A stretch of 64,000 nt of DNA from Sphingopyxis sp. OPL5. Lineage in GTDB: Bacteria > Pseudomonadota > Alphaproteobacteria > Sphingomonadales > Sphingomonadaceae. The notes under the pieces were generated by a model. The model saw only the letters and a program-made list of their open reading frames with translations, had not been told where the DNA came from and did no database searches. The position numbers were made by a program, and so were the translations under genes. The stretch spans positions 1,302,001 to 1,366,000 of the forward strand of contig NZ_CP060725.1 of the NCBI RefSeq assembly GCF_003797775.2. The letters are read 5' to 3'. Positions 63,036 through 64,000 of the stretch are shown piece after piece (position 1 is the first letter of the stretch; each line of letters starts with the position of its first letter).

Positions 63036-64000
63036 ATGAACGGGCAAGCGGCAGCAACGCGTTACGAAAGTCTCGACGCCATTCGCGGCGTCGCGGTGAT
63101 GGGCATATTGGCAATGAACATCGTCGCCTTCGCATTGCCGATGAGCGCCTATTTCAATCCCGCCGCCGGCGGAGCGCCAGGCACGAGCGACCTTGCAACC
63201 TGGGCGTTCAATTTCGTTTTTGTCGATTCCAAGATGCGCGGGCTTTTTTCGGTGCTGTTCGGCGCCAGCACCCTGCTGGTGATCCAGAGCGCCGAGGCGA
63301 GCGGGCGCAGCGCGGCCGGTACGCATTATGCGCGAATGTTCTGGCTCGGGCTGTTCGGCCTCGCCCACTATTACCTCTTCTGGTTCGGCGACATCCTGTC
63401 GCTCTATGCCGCATGCGGGCTGCTGCTGTTCCTGTTTCGGGGCCTGTCGATCCGCGCACTGCTGATCTGGGCGGGTGCGTTCCTGTTCGTCTCGCTGCTG
63501 TTCCTGGGATCGACCTGGCTGTCGATCGCGATGCTCGATACCGGCGGCCTGCCGCCCGAAACCGCCGCCGCCATGGGTCAGCAAATGGCCGAATTCAACG
63601 CGATGATGGGACCGAACTCGCCGACCTATGCCGCCGACGTCGCCCATTTCCTCGGCAGCTATCGCGAGATCGCGGGCACCCGCATGGGTCCCGACGCCGC
63701 CGAACCGCTGGTGCAGGTCATGCTGTTCCTGTGGGAGAGCATGGCGCTGATGCTGATCGGGATGGCGCTGTTCAAGTCGCGCATGCTGACGGGCGAATGG
63801 AGTCCGGAGCGCTACACCAAATGGGCCACCGCCTGCTTCGCGATTGCGGCACCCGTGCTCGCATGGATGGCGTGGCACAGCGCGCAGACGGGCTTCGCGA
63901 CGATGACGGTGTTCGGAACCAGCCTCGTCTTCTCGACACCGTTCGACATCCTGATGACCGTCGGCTGGGCGGCGCTGATCATGCTGCTGATCCAGACCCG
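63036..64000 (+). CDS. DUF418 family membrane protein, C-terminus cut by window edge
   Basis: 321 visible residues. YESLDAIRGVAVMGILAMNIVAFALP is the DUF418 N-terminal signature. Next comes LFSVLFGASTLLVIQSAE, then multiple membrane helices with HYYLFWFGDILSLYAACGLLLFLF. The gene runs off the window, so the conserved C-terminal DUF418 domain is not seen. Family members are related to acyltransferase-like membrane proteins but have no settled function. Divergent from the Coq4-like gene; AGGGGAACGGT lies before the ATG. Confidence 0.85.
   Translation, partial: MNGQAAATRYESLDAIRGVAVMGILAMNIVAFALPMSAYFNPAAGGAPGTSDLATWAFNFVFVDSKMRGLFSVLFGASTLLVIQSAEASGRSAAGTHYARMFWLGLFGLAHYYLFWFGDILSLYAACGLLLFLFRGLSIRALLIWAGAFLFVSLLFLGSTWLSIAMLDTGGLPPETAAAMGQQMAEFNAMMGPNSPTYAADVAHFLGSYREIAGTRMGPDAAEPLVQVMLFLWESMALMLIGMALFKSRMLTGEWSPERYTKWATACFAIAAPVLAWMAWHSAQTGFATMTVFGTSLVFSTPFDILMTVGWAALIMLLIQT

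Overview
The window is a high-GC chromosomal segment of an alphaproteobacterium, most likely a sphingomonad and plausibly Sphingopyxis-like. This rests on the large TonB-dependent receptors, the PhyR/NepR general stress module, the gene order glnE-bcp and radA-cvpA, the dispersed palindromic repeats, and codon usage. There are no rRNA genes, phage, CRISPR arrays or classical insertion sequences. Both edges cut genes: a MalT/LuxR-type regulator on the left and a DUF418 membrane protein on the right.

Layout. Positions 1-8.4 kb are an accessory catabolic locus: an ATPase-type LuxR regulator divergent from a TonB receptor, an SDR dehydrogenase, a saccharopine-dehydrogenase-like reductase and an acyl-CoA ligase. 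Positions 8.4-13.8 kb hold a second nutrient locus: a secreted fusion of cyanophycinase and isoaspartyl peptidase, a coupled Lrp-type regulator and a divergent TonB receptor. Positions 14-29.4 kb are core genes: tRNA-Arg(CCT), grxC, comF, a methyltransferase, mutT, two Flp pilins, an M48 protease, accA, xerD, aroK, aroB, a KefB-type antiporter, a NifU/IscU-like protein, cvpA and radA. Positions 29.4-37.4 kb hold transaldolase, an enoyl-CoA hydratase/thiolase-like pair behind a perfect palindrome, an ALDH7-type dehydrogenase and acetyl-CoA synthetase. Positions 37.4-38.2 kb are a short AT-richer island with an orphan secreted protein. Positions 38.2-57.5 kb are mostly minus-strand core genes: a serine hydrolase, a cNMP-binding protein, xthA, erpA, an M23 peptidase, bcp, glnE, phyR/nepR, tgt, a PAS-GGDEF-EAL-PilZ protein, queA, a cyclophilin, coaD, ispA and xseB. 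The last part holds purL, a DUF72/DUF3052 pair, a DUF559 nuclease-like gene inside inverted palindromic arms, a Coq4-like gene and the DUF418 gene.

The most unusual feature is the 481-bp unit at 61574-62054. Inverted copies of a complex palindrome enclose a DUF559 (Vsr-fold nuclease-like) gene, and the left arm appears to supply its ribosome-binding site. Two gene-less relatives of the same arms sit at 30273-30410 and 41638-41784. Together they look like an autonomous/non-autonomous pair of a miniature element, comparable in logic to REP sequences and their transposases. Second is the isoaspartyl-peptide scavenging locus. Third is a possible structured leader in front of the M23 peptidase gene, which could hide its ribosome-binding site.
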